In this document: piece after piece, positions 1 to 11,121 of the stretch
How the letters are laid out: each line of letters opens with the position of its first letter
How positions within the stretch are numbered: position 1 is the first letter of the stretch
NCBI GenBank assembly: GCA_037126765.1
Contig: JBBCBC010000012.1
Span: 9,796,001-9,860,000 of the forward strand
Direction of reading: 5' to 3'
DNA from: Stenogyne calaminthoides
Lineage: Eukaryota; Streptophyta; Magnoliopsida; Lamiales; Lamiaceae
DNA: 64,000 nt
Notes under the pieces: generated by a model
Told to the model about the DNA's origin: nothing
Databases searched by the model: none
Seen by the model: only the letters and a program-made list of their open reading frames with translations
Translations under genes and position numbers: made by a program

Positions 1-495
1 CTCTCATTTTACTCCTCCTCCCACTAAGGGGGAGGATGGAGACTTTTTGATATAAACAGATTCTCTTCTAATGATTCCTTCATCTGATTCCACTAGGCCA
101 CCTATCATACAGATGTACTTCGTCGTCCTCCACCTTCTGTTCTTGCTACTACTGATTTGGTTCCCGATATGCCAGCTTCATGTGTTGATGAGCTAATATC
201 TTCGTCAATAGATCCTCCTCCAAGTGATGATCTTCCCATTACTCTTCGAAAAGGTAAACGTCCTTGCACTTATCTCATTTCCTCTTTTGTTTCATATGAT
301 CACTTATCCCCTTCCTCTCGAGCATTTATTTTTTTCTCTCGAGACTGTCCCTAAAACCGTTCAAGAAGCTTTGGCCCATCGCGGTTGGCGTAATGCCATG
401 ATTGAGGAAATGATTGCGTTAGATACTACTGGCACTTGGGTGTTGGTGGATCTTCATGTAGGTAAACGACCTATTGGCTGCAAATGGGTGTTTAC
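1..495 (+). pseudogene. copia-0 polyprotein fragment, start of reverse transcriptase
   Basis: The frame around 340-495 reads TVQEALAHRGWRNAMIEEM, then a tryptophan-rich stretch ending GCKWVFTV. This is the conserved beginning of the Ty1/copia reverse transcriptase domain, just downstream of integrase. Upstream (1-340) the frame is broken and proline/serine-rich, like the integrase-RT linker. The reading stops at 495 because copia-1 has inserted there, and RT resumes at about 7705 in the same orientation (GVNYFDTFS, LTSVRLL, QLDIKN). The window edge cuts off gag, protease and integrase. Stops and frameshifts mean no functional product. Confidence 0.8.
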
Positions 496-2221
496 TGTTG
501 GGAAATAGGGTGTCCGGATCTATTCGAGGTGCAATTTAAATATAAATTTAAATTATTTAATTATTACTAGCATGAATTAATCCTATATTAATTCAAATAA
601 CAATTAAATAGCAACAACATATCATGCATATAATAAAGCCACGTAAATCCTACACATGCGGATTTCTAGGAGTTACGTAAGGCGTACCTTTTTAGCGAAT
701 CAAACGGAGACAGACGAGCAACAGTTCAACGAACACACCCAAAGTCCTTCTTTAGTATTCCCACCGTCCTTGTTCAACACTCCGGTGGTAGGAAGCTCGC
801 GAACAATTAACAAAAGGAAAAAAGAAAAATATTTGTCACCACCTTTGTGGATTTCTAATTTTTCCAACACATGGAATTGTGTTGGGGATGAAAAATTCAT
901 CCCCTATTTATAAAGACCATGGGGGGCGAAATTTTGTGACTAATTATGGTTAGGAAATTTCTTTGTATCTTCCTAAGATAAAATCTTGAGTATATCTTGT
1001 ATATTCTATTTCCATAATAATCATAAAATATCTTTTATTCCCCAACACTCTATAAATTTTTGAATAATTCATTAATTAAAAGGAAAAAAAGAATCTTTGA
1101 CTTTTCTTAAATTTATGAGATAAACTTGTATCTCAAGAATACTTATTCCATAAAAATCTTTCCAAGAAAATCAAGAAAATATTTTCTCTCTTCTTAATAT
1201 TTTCGAAATTATTGGAAAAATAAGGCAACAAAATTTCTTTTATTTTAAGCACCTTTTTTTCAGTTATTGGACTTTATCTTTGAGCTACTAAACAAGCCTT
1301 TAGGAGAATTAAGATTGGATCTTCCAATGGACTTTGAATATTCAATATTGAGCCACAATATTATTCAAGCCCATAAATATTAATTAATCTCTACTACATA
1401 ATTAATATTGTACTCTTCATCTTAACCCATATTATTGTAATATGGCTCCCGGTTATTATTTCTCATGTTTAAGATTATCTTAGTCCATTAATTAATTCAA
1501 GCAACTGAAAAACTTTATATTAATTAATATCTTTTATTCTTGGTTTAAGAATGGTCCAACATTATTATCCATACCGGAAATTAATTTCACTTGCAAGATT
1601 TGGTATGATAAATCTTTTGAGCCTCCCAAGGGGACAAATCACGCAAGATGTACTTGCACACGATTCTCCGTATTAAATCTTAGCAATCGTCATGTAACTA
1701 ATAATATTGCCCAAGATATAAAGTATCGAGTCACAATGACTCTCTACCCAACATAAGTCAAAGCAATAGTTATTGATTTCACACAATCCTATTTAAGGAA
1801 CGAAGATTAAGAAATAACGAACCACTTAGGTCTAATTCTTCCATGTTCAGTACTGAAGAATTTATCCTCGTTGTAGGTCCTATTCAGCTCATCACCATGC
1901 ATTAATGTAATCTCTTGGTCAAGAAAAGTCAATTTGAGCCTTACACTTCAACCTTTCACGTTGGATTGTTCATTTCCATCTAGGTTGTGAATTTTGTACT
2001 TAGTTACAAGGATTTGTTAATGTGATCTTCAATGATCTGGTATCACCATATTAACTACAATGTAACATGTACTGTTTAATGAACTGGTATGCAGTAAATA
2101 TATATAACATTCAATCATATTTAATGCAACAGTGATAAATAATTTATTTCAGTAAATAAATAAGAAATTCAGTTTGGTTATATATAAAGTAAAAAGCATA
2201 CGTTGCAGTATAACCCCAACA
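496..2221 (-). repeat. copia-1 3' LTR (LTR family 1, 1726 bp)
   Basis: On the plus strand it begins TGTTGGGAAATAGGG and ends AACCCCAACA, so the minus-strand LTR has the inverted ends TGTTGG...CCAACA expected of a copia LTR. It is followed on the internal side by a purine-rich tract. A related LTR in the opposite orientation lies at 56694-58444. Segments of it recur in altered order at 6946-7694. Confidence 0.85.
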
Positions 2222-2236
2222 ATCTCCCACTTATAC
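2222..2236 (-). other. copia-1 polypurine tract
   Basis: On the minus strand AAGTGGGAGAT ends exactly at the 3' LTR start TGTTGGGG. This is the usual primer site for plus-strand DNA synthesis. Confidence 0.75.
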
Positions 2237-2329
2237 TCAAAGTCTGTTTTTAAGTATACTACATCACGTCTCGTGTCCTATGTGACATCTAATGTCACCT
2301 ACACGAACCTAATAACATTTCTTCCACTT

Positions 2330-2848
2330 ATACTCAAAGCAGATTGACAATGTTCTTGACACCCATTCTTTCCACATGTCTCTCGAATGTATTCTGAGAC
2401 AGACCCTTTGTGAATGGATCTGCTAGGTTGTCTTCTAATGCAATCTTTGTCACCTCTATGTCTCCTCTCTTAACGATTTCTCATATAAGGTGGTATTTTC
2501 TTTCTATGTTTTTGTTGGCTTTGTGGGCTTTCGGTTCCCTTAAATTTGCAACTGCTCCGGTATTATCACAGTAAACCGTGATGGTGTTGGGCAAATCCAG
2601 AACAACGTCCAAGTCCACTAAGAAGTTCTTGAGCGAACCGCATCTTTCGCTACTTCAGAAGCAGCTACATATTCGGCTTCCATGGTAGAATCTGCGATGC
2701 ATTTCTGCTTTATGCTTCTCCATGTCATAGCTCCTCCTCCCATGCAAAACACACTAACCAAGGTAAACTTTCTGGAATCTAAGTCCGATTGGAAATCTGA
2801 GTCCGTGTAACCAATGGGGATTAAACTGTCTGACTGATAAACCAACAT
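2330..2848 (-). pseudogene. copia-1 RNase H domain
   Basis: The minus-strand frame 2848-2618 contains GYTDSDFQSDLDSRKFT, then the VFCMGGGAMTWRS and STMEAEYVAASE motifs, the signature of copia RNase H. Coding similarity continues after a frameshift to about 2330 (YCDNTGAVANLREP, then an ADPFTKGL motif). The frame is broken after codon 70, so no intact enzyme is made. Confidence 0.85.
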
Positions 2849-3849
2849 TCAGTCCCGTGTCTTTTTCAGATACTTCAGAATATTTTTAACTGCACTCCAA
2901 TGCTCTTTCCCAGGGTTACTTTGATATCTTCCCACCATGTCTATGGCAAAGCAGATATCCAGTCTCATGCACAACACTACATACATGAGGCTTCCTACAG
3001 CTGAGGCATAAGAAATGTCCTTCATGTCATCTATCTCCTTTTGTGTCTTGGGACACATTTCTTTGGATAGATGGATTCCGTGTCTGAAAGGTACAAAGCC
3101 TTTCTTGGAATCTTGCATGCTGAATCGCTTCAAGACAGTATCTATGTATGAAGCTTGTGAGAGGCCGATCATTCTTTTCCTGCGATCTCGAGTGATCTTA
3201 ATCCCTAGGATATGACCAGCTTCTCCCAAGTCCTTCATATCAAACTGTTTTGATAGCCATGCCCCTATGTCTGATAACACCTTTACATCATTCCCGATGA
3301 GCAGAATGTCGTCTACGTATAGTACTAGAAAGACCAAGGCAGTTCCGACGCGCTTTTTATAAACACAACTCTCGAAATTATTTTGATCAAAACCGTAAGA
3401 TTTTATGACCTGATCAAAACATTGATTCCAAGCACGGGATGCTTGCTTCAGCCCATAAATGGACTTCCTTAGCTTGCAAACCAGATGCTCTTGGCCTTTT
3501 CAATGAAGCCTTCGGGTTGTTGCATATAGATTTCCTCGTCAAGACTTCCGTTAAGGAAAGTTGTCTTGACATCCATTTGCCAGATCTCAAAGTCTAGATG
3601 CACAGCAATCGACAAGAGAATACAGATGGACTTGAGCATGGCTACGGGCGTAAAGGTTTCCTCATAATTGATCCCTTCTTTCTGAGTGTACCCTTTCGCC
3701 ATGAGTCTTTCTTTGAAGGTTTCCACCTTACCATCCGATCCTCTTTTTCTCTTGTATACCAACTTGCACCCAATGGGTTTTACCCTGTCAAATGGTTCGA
3801 CTAGCTCCCACACTTTATTATGATCCATTGAACTCATTTCGGCTTCCAT
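2849..3849 (-). pseudogene. copia-1 reverse transcriptase
   Basis: Two open blocks cover the RT domain. 3849-3469 starts MEAEMSSMDHNKVWELV and includes GCKLVYKRKRG, the AKGYTQKEGINYEETF motif and QMDVKTTFLNGSLDEE. 3337-2849 includes the catalytic FLVLYVDDILLIGND (YVDD box) and GEAGHILGIKITRD. A gap of about 130 bases between them still reads as RT but is out of frame (GLKQASRAWNQ-like). Catalytic aspartates are visible, but the frame break disables the polyprotein. Confidence 0.9.
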
Positions 3850-4109
3850 TGCAGTTTGCCAAGAATCTGCATCATTGTCTTGGATCGCCTCGTTGTAAGT
3901 CCAGGGTCTGATTTAATGTCACCGGGGATCAAGTCTGAGGACTCTCCTATCCCCATGAATCGCTCGGGTTGTTTGACAACCCTCCCACTGCGACGCGGTT
4001 CCTGTTGTGTAAGTGTTTCGCTTAGTGTATAGACTTGTACTGTTGGCGCTTGGGTTGCCTCTCTTAACTCGTCTAAGGTAATCTCACTTCTAGGCTTTCT
4101 ATCATTCAT
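3834..4109 (-). pseudogene. copia-1 integrase-RT linker
   Basis: This open stretch upstream of RT contains RRSGRVVKQPERFMGI, the usual 'RRSxRxxxxPxRY' linker motif that precedes copia RT. It overlaps the RT block by a few codons in another frame, showing a frameshift. Confidence 0.7.
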
Positions 4110-4379
4110 ATAGTCTTATTCCAAGAATCTAAAATGCATACTGATTACGACCTTTTGATCTTTGGGACCATAGAACATGCATCATTTTGTTCCCTCGGGG
4201 TATCCTATAAACAGCCTTAATTTCGAACGTGCATCCAACTTGCTGGCTTCCTTGTCCAACATGTATGTCGAACACCCCCAGATTCCCATGTGTCTTAAAC
4301 TGGGCTTACGCCCGGTCCACAATTCTCAAGGGGTTTTGAGAACCGATTTGGATGTCACTAAGTTTATAATGTAAGTCGT

Positions 4380-4930
4380 TGTTTCCAAGGCGTGACCCCG
4401 AACCGATTTTGGTAAATCCGCATAACTCATCATTGATCTTACCATTTCTAAAAGTGTTCTGTTTATTCGTTCTCAGCCCCATTTTGTTGAGGGGTTCCGA
4501 GTGCAGTCAACTGGGATGCAATCCATTCGTCTGATAGGTAGTTCAAAAATTCATCGCTGAGGTATTCGCCTCCATGATCAGATCGTAGAAACTAGATAAT
4601 CTTTTCCTTATGATTCTCTGCTTGAGCCTTAAATTCTTTAAATTTATCAAAGGTCTCAGATTTATGCTTCATTACGAAAACGTACCCATAGCTTGAGTAA
4701 TCATCGATGAAAGTAACGAAATACTCGTAGCCACCTCTAGCTTTGATTTGCATTGGACCACACACGTCAGTGTGAACGATTTCCAACACTTCTTTAGCTC
4801 TAAGCCCCTTGGCTCCAAATGCCCGCTTGGTCATTTTACCCTCCAAACATAATTCGCAGGTTGGAAATGGTTCAACCCGGAGTGACTCCAATGAACCATC
4901 TTGGACCAACCTTTGGATCCTATTCGGATT
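4380..4930 (-). pseudogene. copia-1 integrase core
   Basis: The frame 4909-4592 carries CELCLEGKMTKRAF (second half of the zinc-binding module) and VHTDVCGPMQIKARGG (first catalytic Asp), then FVTFIDDYSSYGYVF. Beyond a stop the next frame continues LRSDHGGEYLS (second catalytic Asp region) and a degraded QNG motif where the catalytic Glu is expected. Stops interrupt it, so it is a decayed integrase. Confidence 0.85.
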
Positions 4931-4951
4931 AATATGACCTAATCTTAGATG

Positions 4952-6343
4952 TCAAAGAAGTTTCTCGTTCACGTTAGTTGAAAGTTTTCTTTTAGTGCTT
5001 GAAACAGTCGATGTGTTATAGGATGCATTTTGTGCGTGGTGTGAACAGTTAATAGTGTAAAGATTGTTCGACAAAGTTCCATGACAAATAAGCAGATTAT
5101 TTTGAAAAATTGAAATATGTTTAGAAAAAGTAATTGAATATCCATCCAAAAACAATTTAGAAACTGAAACAAGGTTCTTTCTAAAACTAGGAACGTAAAG
5201 AACATCTTTTAAAACTAAAACTTTGTCTTGAAAAGATAGCTTCACTTCTCCCACTGCTTTAGTCGCTACTCTCGTAGCGTCGCTTAGCGTGATGAGGATC
5301 TCACTCCCACTAAGTTGTCGGGTCCTTTTGAACCCCTGTAAAGTGAAACAAACATGATCAGTGGACCCCGTATCAATTACCAACGAGTGGTTAGCATACG
5401 CCGCTAAATAAGTTTCAACAACTAGTGCGTGAGAATTACCTTCCTTTCCGGCTCGTTTGGGCTTGGAACAGGCATCCCTCCAATGTCCTTTTTCCCCGCA
5501 GTTGAAACACTTCCCCTTTGAATTCCTCTTGACGCCCAACCATTTGACTGTCTTTCTTTTACTTTTCTTAGTAGTGGGGTCGCTTTGGTTTTGACTTCTT
5601 GCCTCCTCTTCAATATATCCTTCCATGCGCCTAGATTTTGAGAGAAGACTTTTAATCACCAATGCTTCATCCTCTTGTCCCAAATGTTTCTCTTTCGTCT
5701 CCAAAACTTCTTGTAGAGTATCCATAGTGAACATGTGATCGCTCATCACAAAACTACAGTAAAACTCATCGAAACATTTTGGAAGAGTTAGGAACAAGAA
5801 ATCGATCTGAGCCCCATTACAATACTTAGTACCAAGATAAGCAAACTAGTCAAAATGGCGCTTGTTTTTGAGAACATGATCCCTTATGGGTGTTTCCTCC
5901 GTCATTTTCAGCCTTGCCATGCCATCGTTTTTAAACTGATTGATCATGAAGTTTTCTGTTAAAAACATTTCTTCAAAACTCTACATGATTTCCACAGCAG
6001 ATTCAACACCTTCATGAATGTATCTCAAATCATCAGACAAAGAAGTCAAGATTATACATCTCATAGGCTCGTTGGCACGCTCCCATATATCATACAAAGA
6101 TCTCTCCGCATTGGTTGATCCTTCAGCAGGCTTGTTAGGCTTGAGTACGCCAAGAACCCAATTATGTTCTTGTGTAGTGAGGACAAAATTCATATTACGT
6201 TTCCAAGTAACATAGTTTTCACCAGTAAATTGATGTTCTTTGAGCATATATTTCAGTGGGTTAAAAGGTTGCGACATGATGATATTGAAAATAAATATAC
6301 ATTTTGTATTAATACACAAAATTATCACATAATTCGATAACAT
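4952..6343 (-). pseudogene. copia-1 gag and protease
   Basis: Gag begins at about 6285 with MSQPFNPLKYMLKEHQFTGE (6343-5981) and continues in 5797-4952 with a CCHC zinc knuckle, CFNCGEKGHWRDAC. An aspartic protease follows, with the active-site motif VIDTGSTDHVC and the downstream LKDVLYVPSFRKNLVSVSKL. The two open blocks are separated by about 180 bases of frame-broken gag. The protease active-site triad DTG is intact. Confidence 0.88.
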
Positions 6344-6945
6344 GAATCATATTAAAATCTTTAAAAAAATATATGAACATGCATCAGCCAACATCTTAAA
6401 ACAGTTTAAATGAGCCACATGGGTGGGTCATCATTTAAAAAATACATTTAAAAAATATTATTTCATTTTGAAACGAGCCTCATCTTGTTACAAACAAGAA
6501 CAATTACAAACCTTTAATTCCAAAAAAAAAAAAAAATAGTTGGCTCTCCAATTTTATTATCCAATATAAAATTGACATGGACTTTTCATGCAAACAAATA
6601 TATGCATATCAATTTTATACCTAAACACATTTTAAGTAATAACCATGATTAAATAAAAAATTATTATTTCATTTTTGAAAAAAAAATTCAGCCTCTTGGG
6701 GTCATCGTCGCCACTAATAATAATTCACAATCATCCTTTTGAGAATTTATTCATGTGAAAGTTTTGTTTTGGCCATCCCTTAGGGGAATTTCTCCAAAAG
6801 AATTCACAAATAAATAAATTATGGAGGTAAAAAATTAATCCAATTTTATTATCCTGAGTAAAATTGTAAAATAATTATTTAAGAGTAATTTTGAAAAATG
6901 AGATTTTCATGCAATAGTTTTAAAACAAATGAAGGATATAAAGTA
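6344..6945 (-). other. copia-1 leader region, no gene
   Basis: This AT-rich sequence lies between gag and the remains of the 5' LTR. I could not find a tRNA-Met primer-binding site, which should lie at the LTR edge; it was probably lost when this end was rearranged. Confidence 0.5.
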
Positions 6946-7694
6946 ATAATATTGCCCAAGATATAAAACATATCGAGTCACAATGAAATCTCTCTACCCA
7001 ACATAAGTCAAAAACAATAGTTATTGATTTCAGTATTTACACGGTCCGATCCTATTTAAAGGAACAATTAACAAAGATTAAGAAAAATAATTTCTAATAA
7101 CCAACACATTTAAGGTCTAATTCTTCCATGTTCAAAAATCTTGAATTTTATCCTCGATACAATCTTGAATATCCTATTTCTATTTTCATAATAAACACAA
7201 ATATCTTTTATTCCCCATCATGCACTAAGTTTGTAATCTTCTTAATTTAAAGGACAAAAAAGAATCAATATGAGCCTTACATTCCATTCAACCTTTCAAA
7301 ATAAGATGGATTATTCATTTCCATGTAGGTTGTGAATTTTTGTTTACTTAGTTACAAGGATTTGTTAATGTGATCTTCTTGTTAATTAATATCTTTTATC
7401 CTTGATTTAAAGATTTGAATGGTCCATTATTCCATTATCCATCGAAATTAATTTGCCCACTTGCAAGATATCACCACATTAACTACAATGTAACAATCGC
7501 CATGTAACTAATAATATTGCTTCAAGATATTAATGAATGACTTCTAATATCAAAGAAATATATATAACATTCAATCATATTTAATGCAATGTGATAAATA
7601 ATTTATTTGAAGAAATAAATAAGAAATTGATTTTGTTAATGTTATATATAAAGTAAAAAAGCATAATTTACAATGTATACGATCGCTAACCCCA
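6946..7694 (-). repeat. copia-1 5' LTR remnant, rearranged
   Basis: Blocks clearly related to the 3' LTR are present, for example the text around 1703-1860 at 6946-7130, around 961-1045 at 7150-7220, around 1521-1600 at 7381-7470 and 2101-2221 at 7560-7694. They appear in altered order and with many small insertions. The expected LTR edge next to the leader is missing. Confidence 0.65.
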
Positions 7695-7699
7695 TTCAT

Positions 7700-8740
7700 T
7701 TATTTAATGCAATGTAAAGTTAATCCAAGATGGTTTACGTGGCTCGGTTTTAAGCTTTTAAAATTGTTGTCAAATGCTATATATGCTCAGACTTATGGTG
7801 TTAATTATTTTGACACATTCTCTTATGTTTCCAAGCTTACCTCGGTTAGGCTCTTGATTTCGATGGCAGCTACTAATAATTGGCCTTTACACCAATTGGA
7901 CATCAAGAATATCTTTCTCCATGGTGATCCCGTTGGTACTATTTATATGGATCAACAGCCAGACTTTGTTGCTCAGGGGGAGTATAATAAGGTATGTTAT
8001 CTTTAGAAGTCTTTGAATGGTTTGAAACAAAGTCCTCGTGCATGGTTTGGTACTTCTACTCGTATTGTTGAGAAGTTTGGTATGAAGCAGAGTAAATATG
8101 ATGATTCTATTTTTACAAGCATTCTGAGAGTGTCATTATCTTGATAGTTGTGTATGTGGACGATATTGTGATCACTAGGAGTGATTCTAAAGGGATTGCA
8201 TCTTTAAAAGCTTTCATTCCTACTCAGTTTACTACCAAAGATTTGGGGATATTTCCTTGGTGTTGAAGTGAATAGGAGTAAGAAGAGAATTTTCCTATCT
8301 CAAAGAAAGTATGTGCTCGATTTACTTTTTGAAAACAGGATAATTGGGAGCTAAGCCGTGTAGCTCTCCAATGGTTCCCAATTTGCAGCTTACGAAAGAG
8401 GGTGTGTTATATGATTTCTCCATGGAAGATATAGAAGGCTGGTTGGAAGATATAGAGGCATGTCATCACCAACTGTTGATCACTGGAAGGCGGTAGAGAA
8501 ATCTTGTGTTATTTGAACGGAACCCCTGGACGTTAAATTGGGTATAGTAACCATGGTCACGATAAGGTTGAATGTTTCTCCGATGCTGATTGGGCAAGGT
8601 CAAAGGAAGATCGAAGATCTGCTTCAGGATATTGTGTTTTCTTTGATGAAAATTTGATTTATTGACAAAGTAAGAAACAGAAAGTAGTCTCGCCTTCAAG
8701 TGCAGAGTCTGAATATGATTGTTTTAATTTTGAACTCCTA
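7700..8740 (+). pseudogene. copia-0 reverse transcriptase and RNase H remnant
   Basis: Continues the copia-0 RT interrupted at 495. The frame 7770-8006 reads AQTYGVNYFDTFS, LTSVRLLISMAATNNWPLHQ and LDIKNIFLHGD. Later frames carry GLKQSPRAWF, a degraded YVDDIVIT box at about 8150-8180, FLGVEVNRSKK, the QRKYVLDLL motif and RNase H pieces (ADWAxSKEDRRSxSGYCVF, SSAESEY) to about 8720. At least four frameshifts separate these. The first 70 bases after the junction (7705-7775) look expanded by small insertions. Confidence 0.82.
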
Positions 8741-9248
8741 TCACAGTTTAGTCACTTTCCATGTTAGGGGCCAAAGCCTCAAAGACCCTATTGAGGCCTT
8801 GGTTGGTTCTATACCACAATATTTCCACCACAGGTAACAAGAAAATTTGAAGACAACAGATTGCTAAGATCTACACTTAGTTCGCAGCAGCACTGTAGGC
8901 GGCGTATTTGGGCTTTTAGATCTACATCATTGTTTTAATTTTAATTCTTGAAACTCATTTCTATGATTTGTTCTAATTTAACATTTTTGCTTTTCAAATT
9001 TAAATTTGATGAGTTTATGCGTCACTTTGCAATATATAGATGATGGTCAATTGCATGTGAATAATATTAATTTATTAAATCTATGTATTAAAATAAAGAT
9101 AAGGTTTTTTAAACTTTTGTGACAAATTCACATTCTTCTATTTGAAAGTTCTTTCACCAAATTATCTCATTTGAAAATCCCTGCATTCTCGTGAAAATCC
9201 AAATTATTTGAGTTTGATGATGTTCAAGGCAAGCAAGATCAATATTTA
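8741..9248. other. non-coding, probable copia-0 3' region
   Basis: After the RNase H remnant I see no reading frame. A 3' LTR of copia-0 would be expected here but no clear TG...CA boundary or second copy was found. Confidence 0.35.
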
Positions 9249-10018
9249 GGGCCCGTTTGACTAATTTTATTTTAAACATCTTATAAGCTATAACATCTTA
9301 TACGTTGTTTTAAGAGCTTATAAGATGTAATTTTTAAGTAGCTTATAAGTTGTTAAAGTGTTTGGCTAATACAACTTATAAGTTCTTTAATAATTTTTTA
9401 ATTTTTTTTAATATAATTTTTTATATAAAAAAAAATTGAAAATAATTTTTTTCTGAATTTTTTTTTTCTAAATTTTTTTGTCGAACCAGAAAATAATTTT
9501 TTTTTGGAAATTTTTTTCCAGAAAAATAAAGTTTTTTTGGAAAAAAAATTTTTAAAAATATATTTTTCCAGAAAATAAATTTTTTTTTTATCCGGAATAT
9601 TTTTTCCAGAAAATATATTTTTTTCAAAAAAAAATTTTTTTCAGAAAATAAATTATTTTTTTAAATACTTTTTTTTTCAAAAATATATTTTCCCAGAATT
9701 ATTTTTTCGAATTTTTTTTCCAGATTTTTTTTTTTTTTTTTTTTGCGAAAACAAAAAAACGGGTCGGATTTAATTGAATTCGAACTGGGTTTTTGGGCCG
9801 GGATGAGTTGAAATAGGATAGAATTTATATAATTTTTGTAAAATAAGTTGAGATATTCCAACTTATTTTTTTGGAACTTATAAGCTCTAAAGAACTTATT
9901 TTTAGATCTTATAAAATGTTATACATCTTATTTTACCAAACAAAATTAATAAACTTATAAGCTCTTAAACAACTTATAAGCTGTTTTAAAGAGCTTATAA
10001 GTTGTGTCAAACACCCCC
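9249..10018. mobile_element. Tourist/PIF-like MITE, 770 bp
   Basis: The left end GGGCCCGTTTGAC matches the inverted right end (GGGGGTGTTTGAC), and both sides carry the target duplication TTA (9246-9248 and 10019-10021), as in PIF/Harbinger elements. Subterminal sequence repeats the palindrome CTTATAAG many times. The interior (about 9400-9760) is poly-A/T-rich low complexity. It has no transposase. A fragment of the same family is at 56520-56693. Confidence 0.8.
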
Positions 10019-10480
10019 TTAAATGCTTAAAACATATCTTGGAGGCACTTTAATTATTTTCTCCGGAAATGTATATAATATGTAGATCCCTTTTAATGTA
10101 ATTTGTACAAGATTTAAACTTTAGGGGTGTAGTCCATATTCTTCATTTAAATTTTTTATTTGTTGCTAAAATATATTATTTGTCTTTCCTTTTCATTCTT
10201 GCGGCATTGTTTGAAAGATTATCATATTCTGTTATATATAATCAATCTCATAATATCTTACTTTCTATTTCATTATCATCTCTTACTTTAAGGTGCCCTC
10301 GAACTCTACGGATATTCTGTTAAATACAATGTATTATTTGCTTTACTTCATCACACATTTCATAGACTATCGAGGAGTGAGAGCATTGAGAAAGTAACAA
10401 CCAAGCATTTGAATGAATGTGAGGGGGCTGGATTGTAAATACAAGCGCTTGCTTATGAGAAACTCGATGAAGCTAATTAT

Positions 10481-10613
10481 CCTACTTTTAATATTGAAGG
10501 ATCTTCGAATTTTATATTATGTTAAAATGTTAAAACACCTTAGTCTACTTTTAATATTTAAGGATCTTCGATTTTTATATTATGTTAAAATATTAAAGCA
10601 CCTTAGTCTTTAA
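10481..10613. repeat. 63-bp tandem duplication
   Basis: Two adjacent units both begin CTACTTTTAATATT and end CACCTTAGT, differing at only a few bases. No gene is seen around it. Confidence 0.75.
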
Positions 10614-10980
10614 TCATCCAAACAATGGTGTGTTCAATTGTGAGCTATATTTAGTTGGATGATGATTTGGAAGCAATTTTATTCTTAATCAAATTGGATC
10701 TGAATAGGTAATATTTAGACCTGGCATTTTCACATAGCACCAATATGCATATGAAGACAACATACATTCTAAAGATCATATAAACAACTTTTCTGCAACG
10801 TGCACTGAACATGTTAAAATACTATTAATATCCAAATGCCACGATAGCAGATCCACCAGAATAACTCCAGCCAATACAAAATATTTACATGTTTTAACTA
10901 AAGAGCCTCTTCAATTGCCAAACATCATTTTAACCTGTCAATATCCTTTACCTCATAATTAGATGCATACAAGTTGAACA

Positions 10981-11121
10981 TCATGCCTTGCCTAATATTC
11001 TGGGAGGTATAATTTGCGTAGGTGGATTTGGGATCGAGTCGTCGGGGCCCAGGTCATCAATAGGTGGACGTTGCCTATGATAATCCGTCATAGACTGATA
11101 AGCGATTGCCAGTGCCAATGC
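10981..11121 (-). CDS. amidase exon 11, terminal
   Basis: 47 codons including TGA, ALALAIAYQSMTDYHRQRPP... ending RILGKA. TTTTAG acceptor in phase with exon 10. Confidence 0.85.
   Translation of the reverse strand, partial: ALALAIAYQSMTDYHRQRPPIDDLGPDDSIPNPPTQIIPPRILGKA

Larger units (their letters stand above)
496..7694 (-). mobile_element. copia-1: Ty1/copia LTR retrotransposon nested in copia-0
   Basis: Read on the minus strand the order is rearranged 5' LTR (about 6946-7694), leader, gag (CCHC knuckle), protease, integrase, reverse transcriptase, RNase H, polypurine tract and 3' LTR (496-2221). This domain order (integrase before RT) defines Ty1/copia. It interrupts copia-0 between the WVFTV motif and the QTYGVNYFDTFS motif. 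The five bases before the left LTR are TTACT; a matching copy on the right is not clear because that end is rearranged. Many frameshifts make it non-autonomous. Confidence 0.85.

Noticed and set aside
9421..9861. Minus-strand ORFs rich in Lys and Phe
   Set aside because: They are translations of A/T homopolymer sequence inside a MITE.
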